From: Chersky-840 sp963794615
Lineage (GTDB): Bacteria > Actinomycetota > Acidimicrobiia > Acidimicrobiales > UBA8190
DNA length: 64,000 nt
Reading direction: 5' to 3'
Assembly: GCA_963794615.1 (NCBI GenBank)
Contig: CAWCEP010000006.1
Coordinates: 248,001-312,000, forward strand
Shown here: positions 18,840 to 28,556 of the stretch, piece after piece
Numbering within the stretch: the first letter of the stretch is position 1
Layout: the number at the start of each line of letters is the position of its first letter
The notes under the pieces: generated by a model
Database searches by the model: none
Told to the model about the DNA's origin: nothing
Seen by the model: only the letters and a program-made list of their open reading frames with translations
Translations under genes and position numbers: made by a program

Positions 18840-18968
18840 ATGGTCCAGATCGATACCCTGAGTTATATTGGCCCGCTTTGGATAATGGGGCTTGGTGTCA
18901 CCGGATTGATTCTACGCTCGCTTAGTAAAAGCTTTGGCGACTGGAATCGGCGACGAAAAGGGCAGTAG
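18840..18968 (+). CDS. Short membrane peptide (42 aa)
   Basis: MVQIDTLSYIGPLWIMGLGV begins a 42-residue ORF with one hydrophobic helix (residues 7-28), an amphipathic segment (SLSKSFGDW) and a basic end (NRRRKGQ). GAAAGGAC lies about 9 bases before the ATG, starting 42 bases after the right end of the IS3 element. It is too short for routine gene calling. Its plan (short polar start, one helix, Lys/Arg-rich end) matches the peptides at 13250 and 13726. Confidence 0.45.
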   Translation: MVQIDTLSYIGPLWIMGLGVTGLILRSLSKSFGDWNRRRKGQ

Positions 18969-19009
18969 CGTCAAGAGTCTCACGCCGGCAACGGCGGCCC
19001 CTTGGAAGG

Positions 19010-19288
19010 CATCCGGGTTAAGCGCCCCCGGATCGTGCTCTGCGGGCAATTCCCACGCCGAGCGCTTCGTTGGGACGCTTCGCCGGGAATGCTGGACTGG
19101 ACCTTGATCCTGGGCGGGCCACACCTGGAAGCCGTAGTCCAAGAGTTCCTGATCCACAACACCGTCGACCACGTTGAGGCCACGTGCGCGAATGCCACGT
19201 GTCAATCGAACCGAACTCAGGTCAACGCTAGACAAGTCACCTCGACAAGCTAGGTGGATTGATCCATGAGTACGCGCTTGCAGCGTGA
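19010..19288 (+). repeat. IS 3' half fragment (degenerate transposase)
   Basis: The sequence is a decayed copy of the transposase C-terminal half: CCCACGCCGAGCGCTTCGTT (HAERFVG, the DDE Glu region), then codons resembling LEAVVQEFLIH, and DKLGGLIHEYALAA followed by TGA at 19286-19288. Several indels are present. Confidence 0.6.
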
Positions 19289-19554
19289 CGACATAGGCTT
19301 TGGCGCCGCACGGAACACGCTCCCGCCGGGAGGAACGCACCTACTGAGATAGATGTCACGAGTTCTCTAACAAACCGGGGCATTCAACGCGTGAATTTCC
19401 CGCAGAGCATGTTCAGCTTCCGCGACAACGACAGGTGAGGATCACCCAAAGGAAAATGACAGATCCGACCTTTCGCGTTGCGACTCCTTCCCGCCCATAA
19501 CGATCCCATAGCTGATCTCCACTACTCGATCCTTCGTTTACCTTCCGGCGCACG

Positions 19555-19862
19555 TCACACACAGTCGGGTGGCAGGAGAGCTTCGAGCCGGGCTGTCGCG
19601 ATCGGCTCGCCGCAGCTCTCACAGTTCCCGTACGAGCCGTCCTCAAGCCGACGGATGGCACTTTCCACCTCCGCTACTGCCACCCGATCCCTATCGGGTT
19701 CCGACTTCGCCTCGTTTCGCCAAGAAGCAGCCTGACCGGCGTCGGGAAAGATCTGCTCGCCAGTGTCCGCGTCCTTGGCCCCGAGAGCCGACAGCTTCTG
19801 CTTGAGGGTGAGCCGCTTTCGTTCGAGCAACTCACGGAAGTGAATCTGTCTGTTTCGGCAGA
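19555..19862 (-). CDS. DksA/TraR-type C4 zinc-finger protein
   Basis: The C-terminal part shows the DksA/TraR pattern: VAEVESAIRRLEDGSYGNCE, then CGEPIATARLEALLPPDC, a four-Cys zinc finger (CESC...DC plus one upstream pattern) after a coiled-coil region (FRELLERKRLTLKQKLSALG). DksA-like proteins bind RNA polymerase's secondary channel; short actinobacterial ones include stress or RbpA-independent regulators. No ATG lies at the expected N-terminus; the frame is open far upstream but there it is antisense to an IS fragment. The start is therefore uncertain (ATC/TTG near 19,860-19,815) or lost. Confidence 0.6.
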
Positions 19863-20027
19863 TGATTCTTCTTTCACGGAGTCGAAGAATACTAGCTCCC
19901 AGAGACACCGTCCTAGCACTCCCAAACTGATTGGAGCGAGTGAGCGGAACTCGCCGTCGCTTTATCGAGCTGGGCCTCGCGGCGAAGCGAGGGAACGACA
20001 CCTTTGGCTGCCAAGACGTCGTCCGAT

Positions 20028-20452
20028 CCTTTGAGCTGGACTTTCGTCGGAGCGTGGCTTGCCGCGAAGCTGAGCCACGGTGATGTCGTTGCGCTACCCA
20101 ACGTTCGTCCAGATCCTTCAATCCTCCGGCTCTTGCGGCGTGGCAGCGAGAACTAGCGATGAAATTCATTGTCCTCCGTGGCGAAGTGGTGGGGCTGCGT
20201 CGCCAGGTGGCCCGTCCAGCACTGGCCTGGCGACCGAGGGTTGATTGCCGGGCAGAGTCGACTCCTCCCGACTGGATCGAGGCACGTTTTTGGTCCAACC
20301 CGAGTGTTCCTGTCGACATCGTCCAAGATCGTCCTAAGACTGGCGAGGAAAGCCGCCCCTGGGAATCGGAGAATCCAGGGCAAGCCGGCGACCATAGGAG
20401 TCGGTCTCGCCCATCGAGCGTGTGGGCCATCCTTCGTCGCAACGGCATCGAC
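20028..20452 (+). repeat. IS 5' half fragment
   Basis: Aligns by eye with bases about 1018-1510 of the reference IS: GAGCTGGACTTTCGTCGG, GCGTCGCCAGGTGGCCCG and ATCGAGCGTGTGGGCCATCC (SSVWAILRR). It is full of small indels and ends where a dispersed repeat copy begins. Confidence 0.6.
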
Positions 20453-20632
20453 CCTGTGGGGTGCCGAGAATCTCCATCCAGCCCCCGACCTGCCCTTTCT
20501 CAGCGCTGCTTGCGGCCACAAACATACGGGAAATCGAGGGCAATAGCGTGGGAAATGCCCACGAAACGTTGCGCTTGGTGCCTGGTGAATTGGGTTATGC
20601 GACAGCCCACGGACGAACGAACGAAACGAAAC
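20453..20632 (+). repeat. Dispersed repeat copy
   Basis: Order of parts: IS-type end (CTGTGGGGTGCCGAGAATCT), a spacer, TTCTCAGCGCTGCTTGCGGC, GGGAAATCGAGG, AGCGTGGGAAATGCCC, GAAACGTTGCGCTTGGTGCC, and a short tetranucleotide tail after CAGCCCACGG. It matches the copies at 26,902 and 37,158. Confidence 0.65.
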
Positions 20633-20726
20633 TGTGATGTGTCGGGACATCAGCGAATGATGTGTCGAGACATCGTAGAAGCCCATCCGAGCGTCTGCGG
20701 GTGGTGGTCGAGATTCGGGTCCAACG

Positions 20727-22342
20727 TCAGGCGATGGGCTCGGAATGTCGGCGAACGCGAAACTCCAATGATTGTGCCATTTGGGTTTCGACAGTTAGAG
20801 GAAGGACGCGCCCAGATCGCTCGTGTGAACTGCTCTGTTGAGGTACGCCTATTACGACGTTGCCACCATCATCAACCGCGATACAGAGCGAAATGGTCGG
20901 ACAAGAAACATCGGTGAAGCGATTACCAACATCCTCACGGGTGATTGTCCATGCTGATGATCCTCCGGTCGGATCACTGGAAGTGACGATGTTGCCAGCC
21001 AAATCGACGGCGGCACAGAACGAGATCGTGGAACAGGAGACTCCCCGAAACCGCCTCCGCTCCCGTCTAATCCGATGTCATTATCTTCAATATTCGTAAC
21101 CGTCCACGCACTCAACCCGCCGGTTGGGTTTGTCGATGTAAGTAGATTGCCAACACCATCCACAATCACACAAAACGCCGTCGAGGGGCACGAAACGTCT
21201 CCATGGGCGACTACGTCGTGTCCAGTCAGAGTTGGGTCAACATTGTCGACGGCCTTCCACTGTGGCTGTGACGCCGTTGGATTTGTCGACGTGGCAATGT
21301 GACCAAGCCCGCCGGTTCCTGCCCAACCGACACAGAGCGTCGCGCTAGGACATGTGATTGCATCTAGCTCTCCACCATTTTGACCCCAGTCGCTCGATAT
21401 CCAAGCTGACGATCCTCCCGTTGGATCAGTCGAAGCGACAGACGTTGCTCCATCAGAGCCAAAACAAAATGCTGTTGTGGGACAAGAGAGGGAGGCACGA
21501 CTTCCGTTGTCAAACACGATTGCCGGATTCGAGGGATTGGGAGCGACCGTTGTTTGTGACCAGACCGTGTTCGGGTCCGTGGGACTGGTTGATGAAAGAA
21601 TCGTGCCGCTCTCTGCGGCGAAACATGAGCTGCTCGTTGGACATGAAATTCCGTTTACGCCCCCGAGCAGCCCACCTCCAGGTCGCCAGAACAGTGAATC
21701 ACTGGGATTGACCGAACTGAGGATTTCACCGTATGTTCCGTTGGAACTACCAGTAAATGCGGTTGCGAAGCAGGCTGACACGTTGGGGCAGGAGACTGAG
21801 TTCAAGACGTACCCATTTGTCGCGATAGGGAACGGCCCTGACCAATTAAGATGCACGACCTGTTGACTGCTACCGCCTGAACCACCGGGAGCAGGCGATC
21901 CACTTGGGGCTGTCGAACCACCGGAGGCAGTCGAACCACCGGAGGCACCCAATGTCTTCTTCGACCCCCCGCTCTTCGAGGGCGCATTGGTCTTTAGTCC
22001 CCCTCGTGGCGGAGAATAAGCGGTCACAGTGATTTGGGCGGTAGCGCTCACGGACCCAGCCTGCACTGTCACTGTCGATTTGCCTGGATTGACGCCGGTG
22101 ACATGTCCACCTGTCACAGTTGCGACAGAAAGGTCACTGCTAACCCATACGACTCCCGAGAGCTCCGTCAGAGTCGCTGGGCTGCCGTCATTCATATTGC
22201 CGGAGACGATCATCGTCTCGCTTCCTCCGACGTTCAAGGGCACCGTCGATGGCGAGATCGTCAGCGATTGAAGTGTGAGCGGCTTCTGCTGGCCAGTGGC
22301 TGCGAGGTAACGGTCCTGGTCGCTAGTCTGGTCGGAGGCCAT
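20727..22342 (-). pseudogene. Ig-like plus Cys-repeat protein, frameshifted near the C-terminus
   Basis: From ATG 22342 a BIG_2-type Ig-like domain (LTISPSTVPLNVGGSETMIV to ATAQITVTA) is followed by a Ser/Gly/Pro linker and at least five repeats of about 45-60 residues with the pattern SCPxxxxC...STxPTGGSSAW (for example SLSCPTTAFCFGSDG). Near 21,040 the frame changes and two more repeats follow (AGNIVTSSDPTGGSSAW, DVSCPTISLCIAVDDGG). Two Cys per repeat and beta-rich spacing suggest a propeller or beta-solenoid with disulfides outside the cell. No signal peptide is visible at this start. It begins 20 bases after the kinase stop, so they were probably one operon. Confidence 0.6.
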
Positions 22343-22361
22343 TTTGGCCAGAACGTGTGAA

Positions 22362-23715
22362 CTATTCCCTCGTCGCGCCGACATTGGTCTTGTACGCAAT
22401 CTGGATCGAGGCGCGACTGGCGAGGTTGAGGCTATAGCGCACCGCGATTGGGTCGCGGCTGATCGTGTGATTCGGGTGAGGGGTAAACGAAATCTCGCTG
22501 AGTGCCGCTGAGACCGACTTCGGGATGACCTCGTCATATTGGCCGGTGAAGGGTAAGTCGGTGCCGTTGGTAACCAAGATGGTGGCACGGAGATGATCCC
22601 CTGTTGAACCCGATAGGACGAAAGTTCGATTTACGGTCAGACCTGAGGGATAGGACTCCAGCCGAAAAGCGAAATGAACTTGAGGATGAGTGTTGGAGCC
22701 ACCGCTAATCCCCACCACGACGCCCGCGACGAGTCCCGCCAGGACGACGGCGGCCGCGACAAATGAGCGCGCTCGACGATTCCACCGGAATCTCCGTCGC
22801 GTGCCGGCAACAAGTCGGTCGAGGTCATCCGCCCACCGGGTTAGCTCATCGGGTCGTTTGTCGGGATTGGTCTCGAGGAGTTCGGCGATGTGCGTCCGAC
22901 ATCGACGGGTCGGGAGAGGCCAGCGCGCCTGGGCTGCCGGAATCAGCCGCTCACGGGCTGCCTCGGCGCCTTCGAGCCGGGGCGGTTCTCCAGTTAGCAC
23001 CCAATGCGCAAGGGCCCCGACGCCCCAGGCGTCCGAAGCCGGACCTGGGCTTCCCGGTCCGCCGAGCACTCGGGGGCCCGCCAGAGGTAGGTGCCCGCGC
23101 CTTCGGTGAGGTCCTCGTCGTTGGGCCGGGCGATGCCGAAGTCGATCAGGACCGCCATATCCTCGGATGTGATCCGGACGTTCGACGGCTTGATGTCCCG
23201 ATGGACGATGCCAAACGGCGCCTCGTCGGACCGGAAGTCATGGAGGAACCCAGCACCCCGGGCGATCTGTGCCACCCAGTGCGAGTCCATCAGAGGGCTC
23301 GGCGTCGATCACCGCTTCATGGAGCGGACGGCCCGGGATCCAGTCGGCGACGGTGTAGAGGACCCCGGCATCCTCGCTGTCGGGTCGGGTGACTCCGTGA
23401 GAGCGGATCCGATAAAAGCGTCACGCACGTGCATCACGTTGGGATGATCGATGACCGACAAGACCCGCGCTCTCGCCACGATGCGCGCGTAATCCCTTGC
23501 GGGGACGGCCGTGTGCATCTTCAGCGCCACCTGGCGTTCCTCGCCTTCGATCTCGCAGGTCGCCTGGAAGACGAGGCCCTCCCCGCCGTCGCCAACAGTC
23601 TCGGGACCGTCGGCGCCCAGGCGACCCTGTAGCGCCGGGGTCGTCTGGGGGGCCCGGTCCACAGCGCCCGCCCCAGCTCAGGCGCGGCCTCCGCGCCGGT
23701 CAGGTCGATTTCCAT
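22362..23715 (-). pseudogene. Membrane Ser/Thr protein kinase, frameshifted
   Basis: Frames join in kinase order: start region MEIDLTGAEAAPELG at 23715, Gly-rich loop and catalytic Lys (GDGGEGLVFQA, VALKM), catalytic loop HRDIKPSNV and DFGIA (near 23,130-23,200), APE-like end of the activation segment, then SDAWGVGALAHWVLTGEPP and NPDKRPDELTRW. A transmembrane helix (SFVAAAVVLAGLVAGVVVGI) and an extracellular beta domain end the protein at 22362. At least three indels occur. Its start overlaps the end of the FHA protein by about 16 bases; the kinase would phosphorylate targets read by the FHA domain. Confidence 0.75.
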
Positions 23716-24446
23716 AACAAGCCGTGCACCCGAGCGGCCTCTGCGACCGCCACCCGCTTGTCCGACACGTCGGGCATGGGGACCTCGTGGGCGAACATGA
23801 GCGCCCAGATCTCGTAGAGGATCTCTCGCACCGTGTTTGGGTGGTAGTTCAGGGCCGCGGCCACTTCCTTGTGGGTCGCTGGTTCCATGCGACCCTTAGT
23901 CAAAGGCTCGCAGTAGGCGGCCAGCACAGCTTGTTGGAGATCACTGAGGCCAAGGTCAAAGCGGTTGGTCGGCGGATCGCACGAGTCAGTCTTCGATGGA
24001 TCAAGAGGCACTCGCACTGTCACACCCAGTTTCCAGACCGTTGTTCCCCCTCGGACGAGGATGTCGAACTGACTCTCCCGGGGCGAGAACCCCTCGCCAT
24101 GAGGGATCTGCATCGAGGTGCCTTCCGCTCCGCGTAGTTCGAGGGCCCGGTGACCGGGCTGCGAGACGCTTTCCACAAAGACGCGCTCACCGGCTGCCAA
24201 CAGTCTCCCTGCGATACGAGGGACTCCGTCATCGGGAATCGGCGCATAGGCGAACCGAGCGTCGCAGTCCGCACTCCGGCCAAATGAGATGGTGTCGCCC
24301 TCACTCAGAGTGAGGGCATCAATACCATGAGGAGCGGGGTAGGTGACCACAGCCCGCTCGACTCTCTTCTCCCGCCCTCCGACCCCCGCCACGGTGTTGA
24401 TCCTAGTGAAAGGGCCTTTTCGCGGCGGGAGTGGCAGCCCTGCCAC
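23700..24446 (-). CDS. FHA-domain protein with C-terminal winged-helix-like region
   Basis: A 248-residue protein. An FHA phosphothreonine-binding domain spans about residues 30-145 (ISFGRSADCDARF, RIAGRLLAAGERVFVES, SQPGHRAL). The C-terminal part (about 165-240) looks like a helix-turn-helix (LSDLQQAVLAAYCEPL, HKEVAAALNYHPNTVREIL). It sits directly upstream of the kinase and overlaps it, a common arrangement of a phospho-reader with its kinase. Start may be further in: a GTG near 24,358 (VVTYPAPHG) is possible since the first residues are Arg/Gly/Pro-rich. Likely a kinase-controlled regulator; intact as read. Confidence 0.7.
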   Translation of the reverse strand: MAGLPLPPRKGPFTRINTVAGVGGREKRVERAVVTYPAPHGIDALTLSEGDTISFGRSADCDARFAYAPIPDDGVPRIAGRLLAAGERVFVESVSQPGHRALELRGAEGTSMQIPHGEGFSPRESQFDILVRGGTTVWKLGVTVRVPLDPSKTDSCDPPTNRFDLGLSDLQQAVLAAYCEPLTKGRMEPATHKEVAAALNYHPNTVREILYEIWALMFAHEVPMPDVSDKRVAVAEAARVHGLLWKST

Positions 24447-24721
24447 TGGTCTGCGCCGCCTTCCCGAGCAGACGATCTAGTTGTCGCTCGTCGCCAACAC
24501 GGTGATGAACGGCAAGAGGGTCAAGCAGGACACTCGTGCGGGCCATCGTCATGCGGGGTCGCTGCAATACCGAAAGGCGGGCACATGAGACCGAGCAAGT
24601 GGTTCAAGCGACACAGCACGGATCGTCGGCATAGCGACGCAATCGCGTGCAGACAACCCCCGCCCATGGGAGGCGCTATCGCCCGCGGAGCGACGGGCTC
24701 TCAGCTCTGCCCCGGCAACGC

Positions 24722-24754
24722 CAACAGGTCCCGAGGAATCGACGGGACCTGTTG
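24722..24754. repeat. Perfect 12-bp inverted repeat (hairpin)
   Basis: CAACAGGTCCCG and CGGGACCTGTTG flank a 9-base loop, AGGAATCGA. If the CHAP gene starts at 24766, the hairpin ends 11 bases before its ATG and could control translation. If the start is 24585, it lies inside the coding sequence (codons for PTGPEESTGP). There is no T run, so it is not a typical terminator. Confidence 0.5.
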
Positions 24755-26103
24755 ACTGCGTCGCCATGCTGGCGGATCTCCGAGAGCGCCGCATGCTGAC
24801 AGAAGCCGAGTTCAAGGACCAGAAGCGAGCACTGCTCACGCCGAGCGGTCGACGTCTGACGACGCGGCGCAATCCCATCCTGGTCGCGATCGTCACTGTC
24901 GTCGCGACCGCGGCAGTAGCGAACTTCGCCGTGGCATCCAAGCCAACGCTCAACATCGCCACCGCGTCGGTCGAACAGAGCCTCACGCAGCGGTGTTTAA
25001 GCTATGGGTACAACTGCACCCCCGGGTACGACGCCGTGAACACCGAAGGAACATGGGCCTGGGCCCACTACGGCGGCCAGTGGGCGGCGACGCCAAACGG
25101 ATACCACAACTGCACCCTCTACGCCGCGTGGCGGCTCGAACAGAACGGTCTCGGGGACCCCGGCAACTGGGGCAATGCTGTCGATTGGAAGGCGCACTTG
25201 GGCGGGAACAATGTGCCTGGCGTCGGCACGATCGCGTGGTGGGGTTCCGAGGTAGGGGGCGGCTTCGGGCATGTCGCCTATGTCGAACAGGTCAGCGGCG
25301 GAAGCGTCTTCATCCGGGCCGACAACTTCAGCACCAGCCGTGGGTACACCGATTCCGGTTGGATCGCCGACTCCGCCGTCGACGCCTTCCTTCATCCGCA
25401 CGATGTCGGACCAGGGAGTGCCCCCACGGGCGGAGGACAGCCCCCGACGAATCCCCCGGTGGGCTCGCCTCCGTCGCCGAGTTCGGAGCACATCGAGACC
25501 GCCGGCGGCGTCCTGCGGACCTGGACGAACCCCGCCAACGGCGGCGGACAGCGCGGCGCCAACATCGCCCGGTACCAAAGCGTGCAAGTGGCGTGCAGGC
25601 TTCAAGGGTTGCGGGTGAGCGACGGCAATACGTGGTGGTACGAGGTCGCCTCGAGCCCCTGGAACGACGCCTATTTCGCCTCGGCGGACGGCTTCTTCAA
25701 CAACGGGAGCACGTCGGGGAGCCTGCGAGGCACTCCGTTTGTGGACAATGCCGTTCCCACCTGCTCCCCTGTGAGCTCGGGGGCCAGTCCCCCCGCCGCA
25801 GGCCCGTCGGGAAGCGCCCCAACACCAACGCCCGGCCATGGCGAGACGACCGGTGGGGTCGCCCACACGTGGACCAACTACACCGACGCCGGCGGCTCCC
25901 AGGGTCCTTCCATCCCCTCCAATGACACGGTACAGGTTACGTGCAAGGTCACCGGGTTCCGCGTCCCTGACGGTAACACGTGGTGGTACCAGATCGCTTC
26001 TAGCCCCTGGAACAACGCATACTACGCGTCGGCCGACGCCTTCTACAACAACGGCGCCACGTCGGGAAGCTTGATCGGCACACCGTTCGTCGATCCGAGT
26101 ATT

Positions 26104-26846
26104 CCCGATTGCGCGAGTCAGCAACCGGTGTCCGCCTCTGCACCTAGCACCCAGTCCGTAGGTGGAGCGAACTCAACCGCTCCGTCATCTGGCCCTCCCA
26201 CGTATTCAGAGACTCCAGGCGGCGTGAGTCACACCTGGACCGATTACGCGAACGCTGGAGGTTCCGAAGGACCTTCGATTCCGTCGAACGAGACGGTTCA
26301 GATCACGTGCAAGGTCACAGGGTTCGGTGTGGCTGACGGCGACACGTGGTGGTACCAGATTGGGTCGAGCCCCTGGAACAACGCATACTACGCGTCGGCC
26401 GACGCCTTCTACAACAACGGCGCCACGTCGGGAAGCTTGATCGGCACACCGTTCGTCGATCCGAGTATTCCCGATTCGCGAGTCAGCAACCGGTGTCCGC
26501 CTCTGCACCTAGCACCCAGTCCGTAGGTGGAGCGAACTCAACCGCTCCGTCATCTGGCCCTCCCACGTATTCAGAGACTCCAGGCGGCGTGAGTCACACC
26601 TGGACCGATTACGCGAACGCTGGAGGTTCCGAAGGACCTTCGATTCCGTCGAACGAGACGGTTCAGATCACGTGCAAGGTCACAGGGTTCGGTGTGGCTG
26701 ACGGCGACACGTGGTGGTACCAGATTGGGTCGAGCCCATGGAACAACGCGTACTACGTGTCAGCAGACGCCTTCTACAACAACGGCGCCACGTCGGGCAG
26801 TCTCATCGGTACGCCCTTCGTTGACCCGATCGTACCGAACTGCTGA
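26104..26846 (+). repeat. Tandem duplication of about 366 bp in the CHAP gene
   Basis: Bases from about 26,104 to 26,470 are repeated almost exactly from about 26,470 to 26,836, with an offset of 365 because one base is missing at the junction (GATTGCGCGAG versus GATTCGCGAG). The copies differ at only a few sites near the end. The near identity shows a recent event, and the missing base is the frameshift that truncates the protein. Confidence 0.8.
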
Positions 26847-26901
26847 TTGGAGTGACACCTGATGGGATCGGGCCGGTTTTCGAGAGAGGCTGGTCACCGA
26901 G

Positions 26902-27215
26902 CCTGTGGGTGCCGAGAAACTCATCCGGCGTTCCGAACTGGGCGTTCTCAGTGCGATTGCGTCCGCAAATATGTGGGAAATCGCGGTCGATAGCGTGGGA
27001 AATGCCCGCGGAACGTTGCGCTCGGTGCCTGGTGGAGTGAGTTTTGTCGGTAGCCCACGGACGGACGGACGGACGGACGGAACGGACGGACCAACCAACC
27101 AACCAACGAACCAACCAACGGACGGCACACTCACACACACGAACGGAACGGACGGACGGACGGACAGACGGACGGACGAATCCGGACGGACGCACGGACA
27201 GAGCACGCACGGACG
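26902..27215 (+). repeat. Dispersed repeat copy with a long (CGGA)n/(CCAA)n microsatellite
   Basis: The most complete copy. IS-type end CCTGTGGGTGCCGAGAAACT (26,902 on), GCGTTCTCAGTGCGATTGCG, ATGTGGGAAATCGCGG, AGCGTGGGAAATGCCC, GGAACGTTGCGCTCGGTGCC, TTTTGTCGGTAGCCCACGG, then about 160 bases of tetranucleotide arrays (CGGA, CCAA, ACAC interspersed; 27,053-27,215). It follows the CHAP gene end by 56 bases. The rest of the gap to 27,473 shows no gene. Confidence 0.7.
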
Positions 27216-27473
27216 GATCATGAAGGTGGCCCGCATTTCTCGTTTTCCATCTCCTGTCGTTGTAACCGTAGGGGGACTTCGGGCAGGAGAGTCCGTGGGC
27301 AACACGCCTATCCCGGTAAGAACCGACAACGCAGCTTTGCGGCTTTGCGTGATACCGCACAGTTCAAGGTATCGCCCACGTTATGATCACGTGGGACCAG
27401 TCCCTTTGTCTGCTGCCACCGTTGAGTGGCCGAGAGCTGGGCCCGCCAGTTCGATGTAACCTAGAGGCGGTTC

Positions 27474-28199
27474 ATGGCCGAAGTTGCGATCCCTATATCG
27501 GGCGAGATGCCCGCGTACCTCGCCACACCCGAGGGCGCAGGACCCTGGCCGGGCGTCGTCGTCGTCTCCGACGTCATGGGGATGAACCATGACCTGCGAA
27601 ACCAGGCCGACTGGTTAGCCTCCGAGGGCTACCTGGCCGTGGCGCCCGACCTCTTCTTCCGGGGCAACAAGGTCATGTGCCTGCGTACGATCCTCCGCGA
27701 CGCGCTCGCACATAAGGGTCAGACCTTTGACGACCTCGAAGCGGCCCGGTCCTGGCTCACAGCCCGCGAGGACTGCACCGGTCGGATCGGGGTCATCGGC
27801 TTCTGCATGGGGGGAGGATTCGCCCTTCAACTGGCCCCTAACCACGGCTTCTCGGCGTCGAGCGTCAACTACGGCGCACTTCCAAAGGACCTCGAGTCGT
27901 TCCTCACGGGTGCCTGCCCGGTCATCGGCAGCTATGGGGCCAAAGACAGGACGCTTCGCGGCGCCGCTGCCAAGCTCGAGCTGGCGTTGAGCGGGGCCGG
28001 TGTGGCCCACGACGTGAAGGAATATCCAGATGCTGGCCACTCGTTTCTGAACGACCACGACCCAGCGGATTTCTCGAGGGTCGTAACGATCATGGCCGTG
28101 GTCTTTGCACGACTCACGGGCAGTGAATATCACGAGCCCTCGGCGCGAGACGCACGCAGTCGCATAATCGCCTTCTTCGACGAACACTTGAAGCGTTGA
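27474..28199 (+). CDS. Dienelactone hydrolase family protein
   Basis: A 241-residue alpha/beta hydrolase of the dienelactone hydrolase type. The nucleophile elbow carries Cys (GVIGFCMGGGFA, Cys about residue 110), the acid is Asp in SYGAKDRTL, and the His is in YPDAGHSFL. N-terminal part: GEMPAYLATPEGAGPWPGVV and VMGMNHDLRNQADWLASEGY. Such enzymes open lactone rings or cleave esters; the substrate cannot be told. It stands alone in a lipid/oxygenation-rich region and marks the start of the intact part of the window. Length is normal for the family. Confidence 0.88.
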   Translation: MAEVAIPISGEMPAYLATPEGAGPWPGVVVVSDVMGMNHDLRNQADWLASEGYLAVAPDLFFRGNKVMCLRTILRDALAHKGQTFDDLEAARSWLTAREDCTGRIGVIGFCMGGGFALQLAPNHGFSASSVNYGALPKDLESFLTGACPVIGSYGAKDRTLRGAAAKLELALSGAGVAHDVKEYPDAGHSFLNDHDPADFSRVVTIMAVVFARLTGSEYHEPSARDARSRIIAFFDEHLKR

Positions 28200-28305
28200 T
28201 CGCTGGTTGCGGTTCAACGACACTGCCTGCAATTGCTCCGCCTGCGTTCGCCGGACCTGGACTGCGGAGCAACCAAGGGCCGCTGAACCAGAGGCCGATT
28301 TCCAT

Positions 28306-28556
28306 CGTGGGTGCCGAGAATGTCATCCGGTCCTCTTAGCTGGACTTTCGTCGGTGTGTGCGTGGATCATTACAACACCCATCGGCCACACCGGTCCCTC
28401 GACCAGGCGTCACCGCTGTCGGTTCTGCTTCTTGTGACGCCGACCTCGTGTCCCGATATCCAGCACCTACGAAGATCGGGCCGACTCGGTGGGCTTATCC
28501 ACGAATCCGAACTTGCTGCTTGAAACCTACGGATGAGCTTTCGGCACTCACAAGGT
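28306..28556 (+). mobile_element. Internally deleted IS derivative (MITE-like)
   Basis: A 250-base piece with both IS ends: left CGTGGGTGCCGAGAATGTCA and right CGGATGAGCTTTCGGCACTC. Inside, the first 35 bases of the IS join directly to the last part of the transposase (codons for CVDHYNTHRPHRSLDQASPL, then a decayed GLIHE). It cannot encode a transposase but keeps the sites needed to be moved by one. Confidence 0.7.

Larger units (their letters stand above)
24585..26846 (+). pseudogene. SHOCT-CHAP wall hydrolase with four SH3-like repeats, two frameshifts
   Basis: The best start is ATG 24585 (AAAGGCGG upstream). A one-base change near 24,648 moves into the main frame (DNPRPWEALSPAERRALSSA), which continues as a SHOCT-like helix (LADLRERRMLTEAEFKDQKR), a transmembrane helix near residues 90-112, and a CHAP amidase/endopeptidase domain with NCTLYAAWRL (Cys) and GFGHVAYVE (His). 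A Pro-rich linker and four repeats of about 90 residues follow (WTxxxxxGGxxGPSI, TCKVTGF, WWYQI.SSPWNNAYYAS), resembling bacterial SH3 domains. A base loss near 26,474 breaks the frame between repeats 3 and 4. The enzyme would cut peptidoglycan outside the membrane. Another start at 24766 gives a shorter protein. Confidence 0.65.

Noticed and set aside
19555..20448. 297-codon minus-strand ORF ending in a zinc finger
   Set aside because: Only the last 100 residues are DksA/TraR-like; the upstream part is antisense to an IS fragment, so it was trimmed.
24327..24755. 142-codon plus-strand ORF
   Set aside because: Most of it is antisense to the FHA gene; only the part from ATG 24585 is used, as the start of the CHAP gene before a frameshift.
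27053..27215. Possible CRISPR array (regular repeats)
   Set aside because: The units are 4 bases long with no spacers of constant length; it is a microsatellite.
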